Source of the DNA: Chlorops oryzae
Lineage: Eukaryota; Arthropoda; Insecta; Diptera; Chloropidae
Direction of reading: 5' to 3'
NCBI GenBank assembly: GCA_020466095.1
Contig: CM035806.1
Coordinates: 140,771,934 to 140,835,933 of the forward strand
Length of the DNA stretch: 64,000 nt
The translations under genes and the position numbers were made by a program. Positions 60,109 through 64,000 of the stretch are shown one piece after another (the stretch's first letter is position 1; each line of letters opens with the position of its first letter). The notes beneath the pieces were generated by a model. It searched no databases. It was not told the origin of the DNA and saw nothing but the letters and a program-made list of their open reading frames with translations.

Positions 60109-62549
60109 TTACGTTCCAGTTCGTTCGCTCTTCTTTTTATTTGTTTTCTTGGCAATAATGACAACACTTGTACCGCGTCCCTGATTGAAATCTTCGATGT
60201 CATTTTCGGTGTCACAGATTTTACTGCTCTCTGTAAGGTCCACCAAATTTTCAAAGTAATCATCATTAACCAAAGTATAGCCCATCTGAGCCTCCCTCAC
60301 TGCTGCGGTATATTCATCGAGGTAATTCTCTGCAACGGTTATCAATTTTCCGATTTTTATATATGGACCAGTTTCGTCAGTCATCGGTGGCCAATTGGGT
60401 GTGCCAATGGCATTCGGGACACCATTCGCCGCAAACGAAGTCCAATAAGCGACCATACGTTTTGCTATTTTAAAATCACGCAATGAATGCAAACTACGAT
60501 AACGTGGCCATGGGAAGAGATAAAGATTATCGTCTGTCAGCGAAACGCCCAGCTCAAATGGCATTGAGCCGTCATCGTCCTCTTTGGTTGTGTAACGGTT
60601 TATATCGCCAGCGTAATCAAAACTGTAGAGGAACGTACTATTTGGAAGTTTCCTCGCATTGGCTTGCATTGTAAGTAAAACTGGATTCTTGAATGGAATA
60701 ACGCTGCATAGCTTTAGGGATTAAAAAAAAAAAGAAAGAAAGAAAAACTACATATATAATGACCAAAAGGAAAACTCATCGTATGGATTATTTACATCAA
60801 TAAGACCTGGAATCAGACGATAGAAGCTACCATTATTAATATCGTCAGCATCGAAAACCTCTTCTTGTGCATATTCTCTCCAAGTGCCAGTTGGATCGGC
60901 ACCGTTTGTTTGTTCAACAATGTGGTCAATGTAATCCATGGCATGAAATTTATCATCGTTAATAGTCTCATTGAAATTATCCAAGTAAATATCTTTGAAA
61001 GAAAAAAAAAAAAAAAATTATATAAAAAATGTTTACTTTAAAAAAAAAAAAAAAACAGAGGGAAGTCCCCAATCAAGAGCTCTTTTAGAAATGAAAATCT
61101 ACCTTTGAGCACAAAAGTTCCCGCATTTTTGACAACTCCACCAAGTGTCGGATAGGCATTGAATTTGTCCTCTGCCATTAATTTTGCTGGATGAGCGGGC
61201 AATATTCCAGATGGTCCGCCGATAACGATTTGTACACCGCCATAAGAGCCAACGCCTAGTGCTGCCTTGGCGTCTCCATGAGAATTGAAAGCCCTTAAAA
61301 GAGTCGAAGCGGTGATGTTGCGCATGCATCTATTGAGTGTATCTACCCGGTTGATATGCTTACAGCCAGCATAGCGAGCAATATCCCTTGTTGCCGGAAT
61401 CGGATTGTCCGTAATGAAAGAAGGCGAGACCGCAGAAGCTGATTGATAGATGACACGATGGAATAGATTGTCCGGTACCTTCGGTAAAGTAGAAATGAAT
61501 TTACACTCGTGATTCCTTGACTTATAGAAGACAAAAAACAACACTTACGATTGGACTAAGCGTGAGAACATTGATTAGCGCAGCACCGCCAACTTGACCG
61601 AAAAGCGTAACGCGGCTAACGTCTCCTCCGAATGATCCAATGTGTGATTGTACCCATTCAAGTGCTAGTATGATATCATGTACGGCTGCATTTCCAGGCA
61701 TGTCCTCCGACATGGTCGATAGAAAACCAAATGGACCCAAGCGATAGCGCACAGAGACTAAAACTATATCCTCCTCCAGTAAGTATTCTGGTGCAGCTTC
61801 CGTACTACTGCCGTCATATAAAAAGTCCCCGTGCACGTAAACCATAACTGGATATTTTTCTCCGCTTTGCTGTATGTATCGGAAAGTAAAAATTATTTTT
61901 CAAAAATCTTGTGGGTGGTGTGGGGGTCACGTACATATTTCGTGCTGACTGACAGCCGTAGACAGTCTTCCACATCGATATTTTTCTTTTCCAAAGCTTC
62001 GAAATTTTTCATATTTTGCAATGATGGACAACCAAAGTGTGGTCTTACGGCATTAAATGTACCATCCCATGGTTCGGCAGCCTCCGAAGGCTTAAAGAAA
62101 AACACATTTTTTTTTTTTTTTGCATTGAATTTTGAATTTGCGATCTCTCATTCAATTATTACCTTAAAACGCCTCTCGCCCGTTGGTGACTTTCCATATG
62201 GTATGTCATAATATTGAATTATATCCTTGCCTGACCATTCGCTATTGATAACACGTCCCCGGATATGTCCCAGACCTGGTATTATTTTTGAATTAACACG
62301 AACCTTTTCTGTATTGGTTGTGTTGCTGCCATTCTCATTTTTATTTTTCTTCTTCTTCGAATTTTCAACCTTATTCTCTCCGCCATTCGGCAACGGTTTC
62401 GTTGCATGTTGTGCACTTTGTTGTTTTTCGCCAACTTTTTTTCGTTTAACCTGACTTATCGCATTTGATTGCTCGTTTTGTGGAATCGCATCGGCAATAA
62501 TTACCATCAAGAATAGGCACACCAAGAAGATCAATTCAATTCTAGCCAT
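60109..62549 (-). CDS. Secreted noncatalytic cholinesterase-like protein C
   Basis: Six exons on minus: 62549-62163, 62090-61935, 61869-61549, 61478-61103, 60992-60796 and 60711-60109, giving 679 residues. A signal peptide (MARIELIFLVCLFLMVIIAD) is followed by a basic low-complexity spacer (SKKKKNKNENGSN) absent in gene B. Then come LGHIRGRVINSEW, CPSLQNMKNF...EDCLRLSV, VMVYVHGDFLYDGSS, VSVRYRLGPFGFLSTMSEDM and GNAAVHDIILALEWV. The nucleophile elbow is FGQVGGAA, with Val for Ser. The oxyanion HGGG is HGDF, and the His segment is GVSLTDDNLYLFPWPR. Exon structure parallels gene B, which supports tandem duplication. The C-terminus is charged (KKTNKKKSERTGT) and has no membrane anchor. Predicted secreted, noncatalytic and glutactin-like. 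It lies downstream of Trf on the same strand. Confidence 0.85.
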
Positions 62550-63347
62550 GTTAACACGATAGTTGTACCTTTCAGACTGATGTGTCTATGTTATTCCACC
62601 TCAAGAAGAAAACTTTCCATATTTACGATGTCAGATACAATACAAGCCGCATCGTTTTTAAAAATCCAATTAATTTGGAGTCATTAGTTTTCGAATGTTG
62701 CGTTGCGCGTCTTCGCTCTGCAATGTGTTGATGATATTGTTTCTTTTTTTTTTTAAATCTCCGAAACCAACATATATCGCTAATAGAACTATCAAGATAA
62801 CGCCCTGCAAACTAATCCTACTCCAAAACGTGAGCGCATAATTTTTTCTAATTAAGAGAACGCAGTTTTGGGTCAAAAATCGTTTGGAACACGATCAAAT
62901 GTTATCGGATAAAAAAAATTCAAGAGCATTGAGAGCCCAAAGAAGATTGCCTATTTAGCATATACGTATCTGTATGCAAATACGTTGTCGCTTCTGAGGC
63001 TGTGATCTTTTTACACGAAGGTATCGTCGCAGCTTCTTTGACTTTCTTATTTTATGGCTCCGGTTTTTCTTTTTTTTTTTTTTTCTGGTGTTATTATCCA
63101 TACATTTATTTTTAAATCCAACTATGAAACAGAAAACTTCGTGCCCGTTGCATTTTTAAGTTCACTCGGTCCATAGGCCTAAATGTAGTCCGCACACACT
63201 CTTTGCTAGCACTGTGAAACCAATTATTCTAGCCATCACTGCCAATTCTGATCTATTGATCAATCAATGCTCAGTTTCTGACAGAGATAGCCCCTAAAGG
63301 AAAAAAAAAAAATGTTATAATTTATAAAAATATTTTATTTTATCTTC

Positions 63348-63379
<32 letters not shown>

Positions 63380-63456
63380 CAGCGAATTTTAAATGATAAT
63401 GATGAAATAAGCCTTAGCAGTTACGTTGCTTTTATGAAAAGTCCGTAAATTGATTT
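62550..63456. other. Spacer between Trf and esterase-like gene C
   Basis: It includes the presumed promoter of gene C and the 3' region of Trf, with an A run at 63354-63378. Otherwise nothing recognisable was found. Confidence 0.45.
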
Positions 63457-64000
63457 TCAGTTCTTTCTGAAGCTAAGTAAGATTGGATAAATTGTATCCA
63501 GGCACTCGGTTATGTCTCGTACAGATTTAGCACCTGTAAAGACGATTTTCCCATTAACAAATATGAGTAAAACAAGCCTTGGCTTAACCATTCGATAGAT
63601 AAGTCCGGGAAATAGTTCCGGTTCGTATGAGCTAAATTGGCCGTGCATTTGATTGAGGTTCTCCAATCGAATAGGAAAACGTAGATCGACAGTTGCAACA
63701 ATATTTTGTAATTTATAGTCAACAAATTTAACAGTATAGCCGAGTTTCTGCATAATTCGGGCGAATTTTCGTGTGCCTAGGAGTGCATCGGCTTCATTAC
63801 GTGCTCCAGTGCAAATGATCTTTCCGGTGCGAAAAATCAGCGCTGTACAGCGAGGCTCTCGTAGACGCATTACGACGCCATGGAAGCGCGATGGAGTATA
63901 TTCCGAGTTTCTGGTTCGAAAGTGTATGTCTTGGAGATTTAATTCGCAGCCTACAGAAACGGTCGCGACAACGTTCCTATGATGGATGAGTGAAATGTTT
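63457..64000 (-). CDS. Trf: TBP-related factor Trf (TRF1), C-terminal core, partial
   Basis: The minus-strand frame is open from the window edge (first whole codon at 63999) to the stop at 63457, showing 180 residues of the TBP saddle. First repeat: [58 protein letters not shown]. Second repeat: [55 protein letters not shown]. The pairs FRTGK and FVNGK hold the DNA-intercalating Phe positions. Residues such as [13 protein letters not shown] and [10 protein letters not shown], as I recall them, fit insect TRF1 better than TBP. Known role: TRF1 replaces TBP at RNA polymerase III genes in Drosophila through a TFIIIB-like complex with Brf, and at some polymerase II promoters. The N-terminal part lies beyond the window. 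Confidence 0.92.
   Translation of the reverse strand, partial: NISLIHHRNVVATVSVGCELNLQDIHFRTRNSEYTPSRFHGVVMRLREPRCTALIFRTGKIICTGARNEADALLGTRKFARIMQKLGYTVKFVDYKLQNIVATVDLRFPIRLENLNQMHGQFSSYEPELFPGLIYRMVKPRLVLLIFVNGKIVFTGAKSVRDITECLDTIYPILLSFRKN

Overview
This is nuclear DNA from a higher fly (Diptera, Brachycera; probably a schizophoran, with a tephritid or related family possible). It is AT-rich, with long A/T tracts, small GT-AG introns, many short inverted-repeat transposons, and proteins that match Drosophila gene products along their length. Nothing in it is prokaryotic or viral. All identifications come from reading translations and from recalled family knowledge; no search was run.

Layout. 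Positions 1-10573 hold no gene I can support: a GATATCC-rich minisatellite (about 370-1150), tRNA-like SINE pieces, and a higher-order CAT/CAC/AAC minisatellite (about 7860-8536). A glutamine-, histidine- and asparagine-rich nuclear protein is encoded in one long exon (10585-13979) whose frame breaks three times. A 3.36-kb hAT-like element with an 8-bp target duplication fills 14885-18239. Next come Srp54 (19117-20607, +), Ras64B (25354-24023, -), alpha-SNAP (28944-30139, +), a Spn77Ba-type serpin (33395-36784, +), Rbbp5 (39014-37041, -) and eRF1 (42367-44862, +). eRF1 has a second complete terminal coding exon 4.1 kb downstream (49006-49091), and the intron between the two is packed with transposons, including a 2.04-kb hAT-like foldback element (46542-48580). 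The right end has three cholinesterase-fold genes (52679-55094 +; 57691-55408 -; 62549-60109 -), all lacking the catalytic serine, and the carboxy-terminal part of the TBP-related factor Trf (from 63457, minus strand, running off the window).

How the genes fit together. Most are housekeeping genes of unrelated pathways: splicing, small-GTPase signalling, SNARE recycling, protease control, H3K4 methylation, translation termination and specialised transcription initiation. The one true gene family cluster is the trio of secreted, catalytically dead esterase-like proteins. In memory, alpha-SNAP, Spn77Ba, Rbbp5 and eRF1 are neighbours at cytological 77B in Drosophila, so that block looks conserved, whereas Srp54 and Trf belong to another arm.

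Most worth checking: the two eRF1 C-termini, the dead-esterase trio, two hAT-like elements with exact 8-bp duplications, a 102-bp near-perfect hairpin at 31372-31473, and single-base frame breaks in two otherwise well-conserved genes that probably reflect assembly indels. I did not find convincing evidence of an undescribed multi-gene system.
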